The position numbers and the translations under genes are program-made. A stretch of DNA of 64,000 nt. It comes from Lasioglossum baleicum. Lineage: Eukaryota; Arthropoda; Insecta; Hymenoptera; Halictidae. Positions 18,331-29,832 of this stretch are shown in pieces (positions within the stretch are counted from its first letter, which is position 1; every line of letters begins with the position of its first letter). The DNA lies in NCBI RefSeq assembly GCF_051020765.1, contig NW_027469116.1:620001-684000 (forward strand), given 5' to 3'. The notes beneath the pieces were generated by a model. The model ran no database searches. It saw nothing but the letters and a program-made list of their open reading frames with translations, and was not told where the DNA came from.

Positions 18331-21300
18331 TCGACGCGCGTTACCGATGCACACGTAAAAAATTTTCCGCGAATTTTCGCGAATTTTTCGCGCGGTAAGC
18401 CTTCGTCTCCGCGTCCTCCGTCCGACAAGCCTACTCTCGCCCGCACCCGTCGACCCGTTCTCGAGTTATACGGCGACAAAGAAACTTTGATTTTTCACTA
18501 ATTTGACGTCATCGAGAAAGTTACGGCCAACTGGGAATTAAAGGTATATCGCCTTTCCGAAATTTCCGGGAGCTCGTCGGGCCTACGGTCCCGCTCGGCT
18601 CGAGGTCGAGGTCGTCGGTAGCGACGATGGTGGCGGGGAGGTGCGCAATTGGTCTGTCATCGCCATCCCCCCCCAACCCCCCCTCACCCTTTAAAATTAA
18701 TGGAAAATGTAAACCTAAACGTAGAGTCGGATTTGTAACCTCGAAGTTACAAGTCCATTCGCTCAACTATCAAGGGAGAGTAAACGCGGCGACTGTGGCG
18801 GCACTCGCCGCCGATGCGATGTCAGCGTCGCGAAGTTGGCGTTAAATTCGAACGTTTGGATCAGTTATTTTCTTTCGGGCCCTTTTCAGCCCTGAACCGT
18901 GGAAGCGCCGAAATTCGGGTTTCATTTTTAACGCGGCAGCTTATACCCCCCGAGCCGTTACCGACCACTGCCGGTGGTGGTCGGTAAGTTATCCTCCGCC
19001 GAGGTCGACGCGCGTTACCGATGCACACGTAAAAAATTTTCCGCGAATTTTCGCGAATTTTTTGCGCGGTAAGCCTTCGTCTCCGCGTCCTCCGTCCGAC
19101 AAGCCTACTCTCGCCCGCACCCGTCGACCCGTTCTCGAGCTATACGGCGACAAAGAAACTTTGATTTTTCACTAATTTGACGTCAACGAGAAAGTTACGG
19201 CCAACTGGGAATTAAAGGTATATCGCCTTTCCGAAATTTCCGGGAGCCCGTCGGGCCTTCGGCCCCGCTCGGCTCGAGGTCGAGGTCGTCGGTAGCGGCG
19301 ATGGTGGCGGGGAGGTGCGCAATTGGGCTGTCATCGCCATCATCCTCCCAACCCCCCCTCACCCTTTAAAATTAATGGAAAATGTAAACCTAAACGTAGA
19401 GTCGGATTCGTAACCTCGAAGTTACAAGTCCATTCGCTCAACTATCAAGGGAGAGTAAACGCGGCGACTGTGGCGGCACTCGCCGCCGAAGCGATGTCAG
19501 CGTCGCGAAGTTGGCGTTAAATTCGAACGTTTGAATCAGTTATTTTCTTTCGGGCCCTTTTCAGCCCTGAACCGTGGAAGCGCCGAAATTCGGGTTTCAT
19601 TTTTAACGCGGCAGCTTATACCCCCCGAGCGTTAACGACCACTGCCGGTGGTGGTCGGTAAGTTATCCTCCGCCGAGGTCGACGCGCGTTACCGATGCAC
19701 ACGTAAAAAATTTTCCGGGAATTTTCGCGAATTTTTCGAGCGGTAAGCCTTCGTCTCCGCGTCCTCCGTCCGACGAGCCTACTCTCGCCCGCACCCGTCG
19801 ACCCGTCCTCGAGCTATACGGCGACAAAGAAACTTTGATTTTTCACTAATTTGACGTCATCGAGAAAGTTACGGCCAACTGGGAATTAAAGGTATATCGC
19901 CTTTCCGAAATTTCCGGGAGCTCGTCGGGCCTTCGGCCCCGCTCGGCTCGAGGTCGAGGTCGTCGGTAGCGACGATGGTGGCGGGGAGGTGCGCAATTGG
20001 TCTGTCATCGCCATCCTCCCCCCCAACCCCCCCTCACCCTTTAAAATTAATAGAAAATGTAAACCTAGACGTAGAGTCGGATTTGTAACCTCGAAGTTAC
20101 AAGTCCATTCGCTCAACTATCAAGGGAGAGTAAACGCGGCGACTGTGGCGGCACTCGCCGCCGATGCGATGTCAGCGTCGCGAAGTTGGCGTTAAATTCG
20201 AACGTTTGAATCAGTTATTTTCTTTCGGGCCCTTTTCAGACCTGAACCGTGGAAGCGCCGAAATTCGGGTTTCATTTTTAACGCGGCAGCGTATACCCCC
20301 CGAGCGTTAACGACCACTGCCGGTGGTGGTCGGTAAGTTATCCTCCGCCGAGGTCGACGCGCGTTACCGATGCACACGTATAAAATTTTCCGCGAATTTT
20401 CGCGAATTTTTCGCGCGGTAAGCCTGCGTCTCCGCGGCCTCCGTCCGACAAGCCTACTCTCGCCCGCACCCGTCGACCCGTTCTCGAGCTATACGGCGAC
20501 AAAGAAACTTTGATTTTTCACTAATTTGACGTCATCGAGAAAGTTACGGCCAACTGGGAATTAAAGGTATATCGCCTTTCCGAAATTTCCGGGAGCTCGT
20601 CGGGCCTTCGGCCCCGCTCGGCTCGAGGTCGAGGTCGTCGGTAGCGACGATGGTGGCGGGGAGGTGCGCAATTGGTCTGTCATCGCCATCCCCCCCCAAC
20701 CCTTCCTCACCCTTTAAAATTAATGGAAAATGTAAACCTAAACGTAGAGTCGGATTCGTAACCTCGAAGTTACAAGTCCATTCGCTCAACCATCAAGGGA
20801 GAGTAAACGCGGCGACTGTGGCGGCACTCGCCATCGATGCGAAGTCAGCGTCGCGAAATTGGCGTTAAATTCGAACGTTTGGATCAGTTATTTTCTTTCG
20901 GGCCCTTTTCAGCCCTGAACCGTGGAAGCGCCGAAATTCGGGTTTCATTTTTAACGCGGCAGCTTATACCCCCCGAGCCGTTACCGACCACTGCCGGTGG
21001 TGGTCGGTAAGTTATCCTCCGCCGAGGTCGACGCGCGTTACCGATGCACACGTAAAAAATTTTCCGCGAATTTTCGCGAATTTTTCGCGCGGTAAGCCTT
21101 CGTCTCCGCGTCCTCCGTCCGACAAGCCTACTCTCGCCCGCACCCGTCGACCCGTTCTCGAGCTATACGGCGACAAAGAAACTTTGATTTTTCACTAATT
21201 TGACGTCATCGAGAAAGTTACGGCCAACTGGGAATTAAAGGTATATCGCCTTTCCGAAATTTCCGGGAGCCCGTCGGGCCTTCGGCCCCGCTCGGCTCGA

Positions 21301-22377
21301 GGTCGAGGTCGTCGGTAGCGACGATGGTGGCGGCGAGGTGCGCAATTGGTCTGTCATCGCCACCCCCCCCCAACCCTTCCTCACCCTTTAAAATTAATGG
21401 AAAATGTAAACCTAAACGTAGAGTCGGATTCGTAACCTCGAAGTTACAAGTCCATTCGCTCAACCATCAAGGGAGAGTAAACGCGGCGACTGTGGCGGCA
21501 CTCGCCGCCGATGCGATGTCAGCGTCGCGAAATTGGCGTTAAATTCGAACGTTTGGATCAGTTATTTTCTTTCGGGTCCTTTTCAGCCCTGAACCGTGGA
21601 AGCGCCGAAATTCGGGTTTCATTTTTAACGCGGCAGCTTATACCCCCCGAGCCGTTACCGACCACTGCCGGTGGTGGTCGGTAAGTTATCCTCCGCCGAG
21701 GTCGACGCGCGTTACCGATGCACACGTAAAAAATTTTCCGCGAATTTCCGCGAATTTTTCGCGCGGTAAGCCTTCGTCTCCGCTTCCTCCGTCCGACAAG
21801 CCTACTCTCGCCCGTACCCGTCGACCCGTTCTCGAGCTATACGGCGACAAAGAAACTTTGATTTTTCACTAATTTGACGTCATCGAGAAAGTTACGGCCA
21901 ACTGAGAATTAAAGGTATATCGCCTTTCCGAAATTTGCGGGAGCTCGTCGGGCCTTCGGCCCCGCTCGGCTCGAGGTCGAGGTCGTCGGTAGCGACGATG
22001 GTGGCGGGGAGGTGCGCAATTGGTCTGTCATCGCCATCCTCCCCCCAACCCTTCCCCGCCCCTTTAAAATTAATGGAAAATGTAAACCTAAACGTAGAGT
22101 CGGATTCGTAACCTCGAAGTTACAAGTCCATTCGCTCAACCATCAAGGGAGAGTAAACGCGGCGACTGTGGCGGCACTCGCCATCGATGCGAAGTCAGCG
22201 TCGCGAAATTGGCGTTAAATTCGAACGTTTGGATCAGTTATTTTCTTTCGGGCCCTTTTCAGCCCTGAACCGTGGAAGCGCCGAAATTCGGGTTTCATTT
22301 TTAACGCGGCAGCTTATACCCCCCGAGCCGTTACCGACCACTGCCGGTGGTGGTCGGTAAGTTATCCTCCGCCGAGG
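18331..22377 (+). repeat. Block B copy 1 (monomers 28-33)
   Basis: Monomers start at 18331, 19005, 19679, 20354, 21028 and 21702. The block repeats at 23740-27786 with a constant 5409-bp offset. Rare shared markers are GGGCCTACGGTCCCG, TTCCGGGAATT with TTCGAGCGG, GCAGCGTATACC, GCCTGCGTCTCCGCGGCC, GGCGGCGAGG and TCGGGTCCTTTTC. Private differences include GTAGCGGCGATGG near 19293 and CGTATAAAATT near 20377. Confidence 0.88.
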
Positions 22378-23062
22378 TCGACGCGCGTTACCGATGCACA
22401 CGTAAAAAATTTTCCGCGAATTTTCGCGAATTTTTCGCGCGGTAAGCCTTCGTCTCCGCGTCCTCCGTCCGACGAACCTACTCTCGCCCGCACCCGTAGA
22501 CCCGTTCTCGAGCTATACGGCGACAAAGTAACATTGATTTTTCACTAATTTGACGTCATCGAGAAAGTTACGGCCAACTGGGAATTAAAGGTATATCGCC
22601 TTTCCGAAATTTCCGGGAGCCCGTCGGGCCTTCGGCCCCGCTCGGCTCGGTTCGGCTCGAGGTCGAGGTCGTCGGTAGCGACGATGGTTGCGGGGAGGTG
22701 CGCAATTAGTCTGTCATCGCCATCATCCTCCCAACCCCCCCTCACCCTTTAAAATTAATGGAAAATGTAAACCTAAACGTAGAGTCGGATTCGTAACCTC
22801 GAAGTTACAAGTCCATTCGCTCAACTATCAAGGGAGAGTAAACGCGGCGACTGTGGCGGCTCTCGCCACCGATGCGATGTCAGCGTCGCGAAGTTGGCGT
22901 TAAATTCGAACGTTTGAATCAGTTATTTTCTTTCGGGCCCTTTTCAGCCCTGAACCGTGGAAGCGCCGAAATTCGGGTTTCATTTTTAACGCGGCAGCTT
23001 ATACCCCCCGAGCCGTTACCGACCACTGCCGGTGGTGGTCGGTAAGTTATCCTCCGCCGAGG
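22378..23062 (+). repeat. Monomer 34, second copy of the CAAAGTAACATTG type
   Basis: It matches monomer 27 (17646) but has GATGGTTGCGG in place of GATGGTGGCGG. It sits between the two block B copies and has no counterpart after the second one, where monomer 42 is of another type. Confidence 0.82.
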
Positions 23063-23739
23063 TCGACGCGCGTTACCGATGCACACGTAAAAAATTTTCC
23101 GCGAATTTTCGCGAATTTTTCGCGCGGTAAGCCTTCGTCTCCGCGTCCTCCGTCCGACAAGCCTACTCTCGCCCGCACCCGTAGACCCGTTCTCGAGTTA
23201 TACGGCGACAAAGAAACTTTGATTTTTCACTAATTTGACGTCATCGAGAAAGTTACGGCCAACTGGGAATTAAAGGTATATCGCCTTTCCGAAATTTCCG
23301 GGAGCCCGTCGGGCCTTCGGCCCCGCTCGGCTCGACGTCGAGGTCGTCGGTAGCGACGATGGTGGCGGGGAGGTGCGCAATTGGTCTGTCATCGCCATCC
23401 TCCCCCCCAACCCCCCCTCACCCTTTAAAATTAATGGAAAATGTAAACCTAAACGTAGAGTCGGATTTGTAACCTCGAAGTTACAAGTCCATTCGCTCAA
23501 CTATCAAGGGAGAGTAAACGCGGCGACTGTGGCGGCACTCGCCGCCGATGCGAAGTCAGCGTCGCGAAGTTGGCGTAAAAATTCGGACGTTTGAATCAGT
23601 TATTTTCTTTCGGGCCATTTTCAGCCCTGAACCGTGGAAGCGCCGAAATTCGGGTTTCATTTTTAACGCGGCAGCTTATACCCCCCGTGCCGTTACCGAC
23701 CACTGCCGGTGGTGGTCGGTAAGTTATCCTCCGCTGAGG
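23063..23739 (+). repeat. Monomer 35, mosaic with altered stop region and the longest ORF
   Basis: Left markers (CCCGTAGACCCG, GAGTTATA, CGACGTCGAG) resemble types 27 and 4. The right side has GATGCGAAG, GGCGTAAAAATTCGG (elsewhere GGCGTTAAATTCG), GGGCCATTTTC, CCCGTGCCG and CCGCTGAGG. The GTAAAAATT change removes a conserved stop in one frame, giving an ATG-initiated 120-codon ORF (23548-23910) that crosses into the next monomer. I treat the ORF as accidental. Confidence 0.75.
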
Positions 23740-26700
23740 TCGACGCGCGTTACCGATGCACACGTAAAAAATTTTCCGCGAATTTTCGCGAATTTTTCGC
23801 GCGGTAAGCCTTCGTCTCCGCGTCCTCCGTCCGACGAGCCTACTCTCGCCCGCACCCGTCGACCCGTTCTCGAGCTATACGGCGACAAAGAAACTTTGAT
23901 TTTTCACTAATTTGACGTCATCGAGAAAGTTACGGCCAACTGGGAATTAAAGGTATATCGCCTTTCCGAAATTTCCGGGAGCTCGTCGGGCCTACGGTCC
24001 CGCTCGGCTCGAGGTCGAGGTCGTCGGTAGCGACGATGGTGGCGGGGAGGTGCGCAATTGGTCTGTCATCGCCATCCCCCCCCAACCCCCCCTCACCCTT
24101 TAAAATTAATGGAAAATGTAAACCTAAACGTAGAGTCGGATTTGTAACCTCGAAGTTACAAGTCCATTCGCTCAACTATCAAGGGAGAGTAAACGCGGCG
24201 ACTGTGGCGGCACTCGCCGCCGATGCGATGTCAGCGTCGCGAAGTTGGCGTTAAATTCGAACGTTTGGATCAGTTATTTTCTTTCGGGCCCTTTTCAGCC
24301 CTGAACCGTGGAAGCGCCGAAATTCGGGTTTCATTTTTAACGCGGCAGCTTATACCCCCCGAGCCGTTACCGACCACTGCCGGTGGTGGTCGGTAAGTTA
24401 TCCTCCGCCGAGGTCGACGCGCGTTACCGATGCACACGTAAAAAATTTTCCGCGAATTTTCGCGAATTTTTTGCGCGGTAAGCCTTCGTCTCCGCGTCCT
24501 CCGTCCGACAAGCCTACTCTCGCCCGCACCCGTCGACCCGTTCTCGAGCTATACGGCGACAAAGAAACTTTGATTTTTCACTAATTTGACGTCAACGAGA
24601 AAGTTACGGCCAACTGGGAATTAAAGGTATATCGCCTTTCCGAAATTTCCGGGAGCCCGTCGGGCCTTCGGCCCCGCTCGGCTCGAGGTCGAGGTCGTCG
24701 GTAGCGACGATGGTGGCGGGGAGGTGCGCAATTGGGCTGTCATCGCCATCATCCTCCCAACCCCCCCTCACCCTTTAAAATTAATGGAAAATGTAAACCT
24801 AAACGTAGAGTCGGATTCGTAACCTCGAAGTTACAAGTCCATTCGCTCAACTATCAAGGGAGAGTAAACGCGGCGACTGTGGCGGCACTCGCCGCCGAAG
24901 CGATGTCAGCGTCGCGAAGTTGGCGTTAAATTCGAACGTTTGAATCAGTTATTTTCTTTCGGGCCCTTTTCAGCCCTGAACCGTGGAAGCGCCGAAATTC
25001 GGGTTTCATTTTTAACGCGGCAGCTTATACCCCCCGAGCGTTAACGACCACTGCCGGTGGTGGTCGGTAAGTTATCCTCCGCCGAGGTCGACGCGCGTTA
25101 CCGATGCACACGTAAAAAATTTTCCGGGAATTTTCGCGAATTTTTCGAGCGGTAAGCCTTCGTCTCCGCGTCCTCCGTCCGACGAGCCTACTCTCGCCCG
25201 CACCCGTCGACCCGTCCTCGAGCTATACGGCGACAAAGAAACTTTGATTTTTCACTAATTTGACGTCATCGAGAAAGTTACGGCCAACTGGGAATTAAAG
25301 GTATATCGCCTTTCCGAAATTTCCGGGAGCTCGTCGGGCCTTCGGCCCCGCTCGGCTCGAGGTCGAGGTCGTCGGTAGCGACGATGGTGGCGGGGAGGTG
25401 CGCAATTGGTCTGTCATCGCCATCCTCCCCCCCAACCCCCCCTCACCCTTTAAAATTAATAGAAAATGTAAACCTAGACGTAGAGTCGGATTTGTAACCT
25501 CGAAGTTACAAGTCCATTCGCTCAACTATCAAGGGAGAGTAAACGCGGCGACTGTGGCGGCACTCGCCGCCGATGCGATGTCAGCGTCGCGAAGTTGGCG
25601 TTAAATTCGAACGTTTGAATCAGTTATTTTCTTTCGGGCCCTTTTCAGACCTGAACCGTGGAAGCGCCGAAATTCGGGTTTCATTTTTAACGCGGCAGCG
25701 TATACCCCCCGAGCGTTAACGACCACTGCCGGTGGTGGTCGGTAAGTTATCCTCCGCCGAGGTCGACGCGCGTTACCGATGCACACGTAAAAAATTTTCC
25801 GCGAATTTTCGCGAATTTTTCGCGCGGTAAGCCTGCGTCTCCGCGGCCTCCGTCCGACAAGCCTACTCTCGCCCGCACCCGTCGACCCGTTCTCGAGCTA
25901 TACGGCGACAAAGAAACTTTGATTTTTCACTAATTTGACGTCATCGAGAAAGTTACGGCCAACTGGGAATTAAAGGTATATCGCCTTTCCGAAATTTCCG
26001 GGAGCTCGTCGGGCCTTCGGCCCCGCTCGGCTCGAGGTCGAGGTCGTCGGTAGCGACGATGGTGGCGGGGAGGTGCGCAATTGGTCTGTCATCGCCATCC
26101 CCCCCCACCCCTTCCTCACCCTTTAAAATTAATGGAAAATGTAAACCTAAACGTAGAGTCGGATTCGTAACCTCGAAGTTACAAGTCCATTCGCTCAACC
26201 ATCAAGGGAGAGTAAACGCGGCGACTGTGGCGGCACTCGCCATCGATGCGAAGTCAGCGTCGCGAAATTGGCGTTAAATTCGAACGTTTGGATCAGTTAT
26301 TTTCTTTCGGGCCCTTTTCAGCCCTGAACCGTGGAAGCGCCGAAATTCGGGTTTCATTTTTAACGCGGCAGCTTATACCCCCCGAGCCGTTACCGACCAC
26401 TGCCGGTGGTGGTCGGTAAGTTATCCTCCGCCGAGGTCGACGCGCGTTACCGATGCACACGTAAAAAATTTTCCGCGAATTTTCGCGAATTTTTCGCGCG
26501 GTAAGCCTTCGTCTCCGCGTCCTCCGTCCGACAAGCCTACTCTCGCCCGCACCCGTCGACCCGTTCTCGAGCTATACGGCGACAAAGAAACTTTGATTTT
26601 TCACTAATTTGACGTCATCGAGAAAGTTACGGCCAACTGGGAATTAAAGGTATATCGCCTTTCCGAAATTTCCGGGAGCCCGTCGGGCCTTCGGCCCCGC

Positions 26701-27786
26701 TCGGCTCGAGGTCGAGGTCGTCGGTAGCGACGATGGTGGCGGCGAGGTGCGCAATTGGTCTGTCATCGCCACCCCCCCCCAACCCTTCCTCACCCTTTAA
26801 AATTAATGGAAAATGTAAACCTAAACGTAGAGTCGGATTCGTAACCTCGAAGTTACAAGTCCATTCGCTCAACCATCAAGGGAGAGTAAACGCGGCGACT
26901 GTGGCGGCACTCGCCGCCGATGCGATGTCAGCGTCGCGAAATTGGCGTTAAATTCGAACGTTTGGATCAGTTATTTTCTTTCGGGTCCTTTTCAGCCCTG
27001 AACCGTGGAAGCGCCGAAATTCGGGTTTCATTTTTAACGCGGCAGCTTATACCCCCCGAGCCGTTACCGACCACTGCCGGTGGTGGTCGGTAAGTTATCC
27101 TCCGCCGAGGTCGACGCGCGTTACCGATGCACACGTAAAAAATTTTCCGCGAATTTCCGCGAATTTTTCGCGCGGTAAGCCTTCGTCTCCGCTTCCTCCG
27201 TCCGACAAGCCTACTCTCGCCCGTACCCGTCGACCCGTTCTCGAGCTATACGGCGACAAAGAAACTTTGATTTTTCACTAATTTGACGTCATCGAGAAAG
27301 TTACGGCCAACTGAGAATTAAAGGTATATCGCCTTTCCGAAATTTGCGGGAGCTCGTCGGGCCTTCGGCCCCGCTCGGCTCGAGGTCGAGGTCGTCGGTA
27401 GCGACGATGGTGGCGGGGAGGTGCGCAATTGGTCTGTCATCGCCATCCTCCCCCCAACCCTTCCCCGCCCCTTTAAAATTAATGGAAAATGTAAACCTAA
27501 ACGTAGAGTCGGATTCGTAACCTCGAAGTTACAAGTCCATTCGCTCAACCATCAAGGGAGAGTAAACGCGGCGACTGTGGCGGCACTCGCCATCGATGCG
27601 AAGTCAGCGTCGCGAAATTGGCGTTAAATTCGAACGTTTGGATCAGTTATTTTCTTTCGGGCCCTTTTCAGCCCTGAACCGTGGAAGCGCCGAAATTCGG
27701 GTTTCATTTTTAACGCGGCAGCTTATACCCCCCGAGCCGTTACCGACCACTGCCGGTGGTGGTCGGTAAGTTATCCTCCGCCGAGG
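23740..27786 (+). repeat. Block B copy 2 (monomers 36-41)
   Basis: Monomers start at 23740, 24414, 25088, 25763, 26437 and 27111. Each lies 5409 bp from its partner in 18331-22377 and has the same length, so no net indel has accumulated in the pair. Private differences include CCCCACCCCTTCC near 26104 in place of CCCCAACCCTTCC. In monomer 36 the first part (GACGAGCC, GAGCTATA) differs from monomer 28 (GACAAGCC, GAGTTATA), so the close match begins only beyond about 160 bp into it. Confidence 0.88.
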
Positions 27787-28470
27787 TCGACGCGCGTTAC
27801 CGATGCACACGTAAAAAATTTTCCGCGAATTTTCGCGAATTTTTTGCGCGGTAAGCCTTCGTCTCCGCGTCCTCCGTCCGACAAGCCTACTCTCGCCCGC
27901 ACCCGTCGACCCGTTCTCGAGCTATACGGCGACAAAGAAACTTTGATTTTTCACTAATTTGACGTCAACGAGAAAGTTACGGCCAACTGGGAATTAAAGG
28001 TATATCGCCTTTCCGAAATTTCCGGGAGCCCGTCGGGCCTTCGGCCCCGCTCGGCTCGGCTCGGCTCGAGGTCGAGGTCGTCTGTAGCGACGATGGTGGC
28101 GGGGAGGTGCGCAATTGGTCTGTCATCGCCATCATCCTCCCAACCCCCCCTCACCCTTTAAAATTAATGGAAAATGTAAACCTAAACGTAGAGTCGGATT
28201 TGTAACCTCGAAGTTACAAGTCCATTCGCTCTACTATCAAGGGAGAGTAAACGCGGCGACTGTGGCGGCACTCGCCGCCGATGCGATGTCAGCGTCGCGA
28301 AGTTGGCGTTAAATTCGAACGTTTGAATCAGTTATTTTCTTTCGGGCCCTTTTCAGACCTGAACCGTGGAAGCGCCGAAATTCGGGTTTCATTTTTAACG
28401 CGGCAGCTTATACCCCCCGAGCGTTAACGACCACTGCCGGTGGTGGTCGGTAAGTTATCCTCCGCCGCGG
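27787..28470 (+). repeat. Monomer 42, junction monomer between middle and right domains
   Basis: The left half (TTTTTTGCGCGG, GACGTCAACG) is like monomers 20, 21, 29 and 37. The right half (GCTCTACTATC, CAGACCTG, GAGCGTTAAC, then CCGCCGCGG) is shared with monomers 45 and 54. Private changes include TCGTCTGTAGCG. It is 684 bp, long class. Confidence 0.75.
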
Positions 28471-29832
28471 TCGACGCGCGTTACCGATGCACACGTAAAA
28501 AATTTTCCGCGAATTTTCGCGAATTTTTCGCGCGGTAAGCCTTCGTCTCCGCGTCCTCCGTCCGACAAGCCTACTCTCGCCCGCACCCGTCGACCCGTTC
28601 TCGAGCTATACGGTGACAAAGAAACTTTGATTTTTCACTAATTTGACGTCATCGAGAAAGTTACGGCCAACTGGGAATTAAAGGTATATCGCCTTTCCGA
28701 AATTTCCGGGAGCTCGTCGGGCCTTCGGCCCCGCTCGGCTCGAGGTCGAGGTCGTCGGTAGAGACGATGGTGGCGGGGAGGTGCGCAATTGGTCTGTCAT
28801 CGCCATCCCCCCCCCCCAACCCTTCCTCACCCTTTACAATTAATGGAAAATGTAAACCTAAACGTAGAGTCGGATTCGTAACCTCGAAGTTACAAGTCCA
28901 TTCGCTCAACCATCAAGGGAGAGTAAACGCGGCGACTGTGGCGGCACTCGCCATCGATGCGAAGTCAGCGTCGCGAAATTGGCGTTAAATTCGAACGTTT
29001 GGTTCAGTTATTTTCTTTCGGGCCCTTTTCAGCCCTGAACCGTGGAAGCGCCGAAATTCGGGTTTCATTTTTAACGCGGCAGCTTATACCCCCCGAGCCG
29101 TTACGGACCACTGCCGGTGGTGGTCGGTAAGTTATCCTCCGCCGAGGTCAACGCGCGTTACCGATGCACACGTAAAAAATATTCCGCGAATTTTCGCGAA
29201 TTTTTCGCGCGGTAAGCCTTCGTCTCCGCGTCCTCCGTCCGACGAACCTACACTCGCCCGCACCCGTCGACCCGTTCTCGAGCTATACGGCGACAAAGAA
29301 ACTATGATTTTCCACTAATTTGACGTCATCGAGAAAGTTACGGCCAACTGGGAATTAAAGGTATATCGCCTTTCCGAAATTTCCGGGAGCCCGTCGGGCC
29401 TTCGGCCCCGCTCGGCTCGGCTCGGCTCGAGGTCGAGGTCGTCGGTAGCGACGATGGTGGCGGGGAGGTGCGCAATTGGGCTGCCATCGCCATCATCCTC
29501 CCAACCCCCCCTCACCCTTTAAAATTAATGGAAAATGTAAACCTAAACGTAGAGTCGGATTCGTAACCTCGAAGTTACAAGTCCATTCGCTCAACTATCA
29601 AGGGAGAGTAAACGCGGCGACTGTGGCGGCACTCGCCGCCGAAGCGATGTCAGCGTCGCGAAGTTGGCGTTAAATTCGAACGTTTGGATCAGTTATTTTC
29701 TTTCGGGCCCTTTTCAGCCCTGAACCGTGGAAGCGCCGAAATTCGGGTTTCATTTTTAACGCGGCAGCTTATACCCCCCGAGCCGTTACCGACCACTGCC
29801 GGTGGTGGTCGGTAAGTTATCCTCCGCCGAGG
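28471..29832 (+). repeat. Monomers 43-44, start of the 3-mer repeat (2037 bp)
   Basis: Monomers start at 28471 and 29148 and recur at 30508 and 31185, then at 36616 and 37294. Markers are CCGCCGCGG before monomer 43, ATACGGTGACAAAG, an 11-C run, CCTTTACAATTAATGG, GTTTGGTTCAG, GAGGTCAACGCG, AAATATTCC, CCTACACTCG and AACTATGATTTTCC. Private changes include GTAGAGACG near 28759. Confidence 0.85.

Noticed and set aside
23548..23910. 120-codon ATG ORF, longest in the window
   Set aside because: It exists because one copy lost the common TAA (GGCGTAAAAATT). It runs across the monomer junction and is absent from all other copies.
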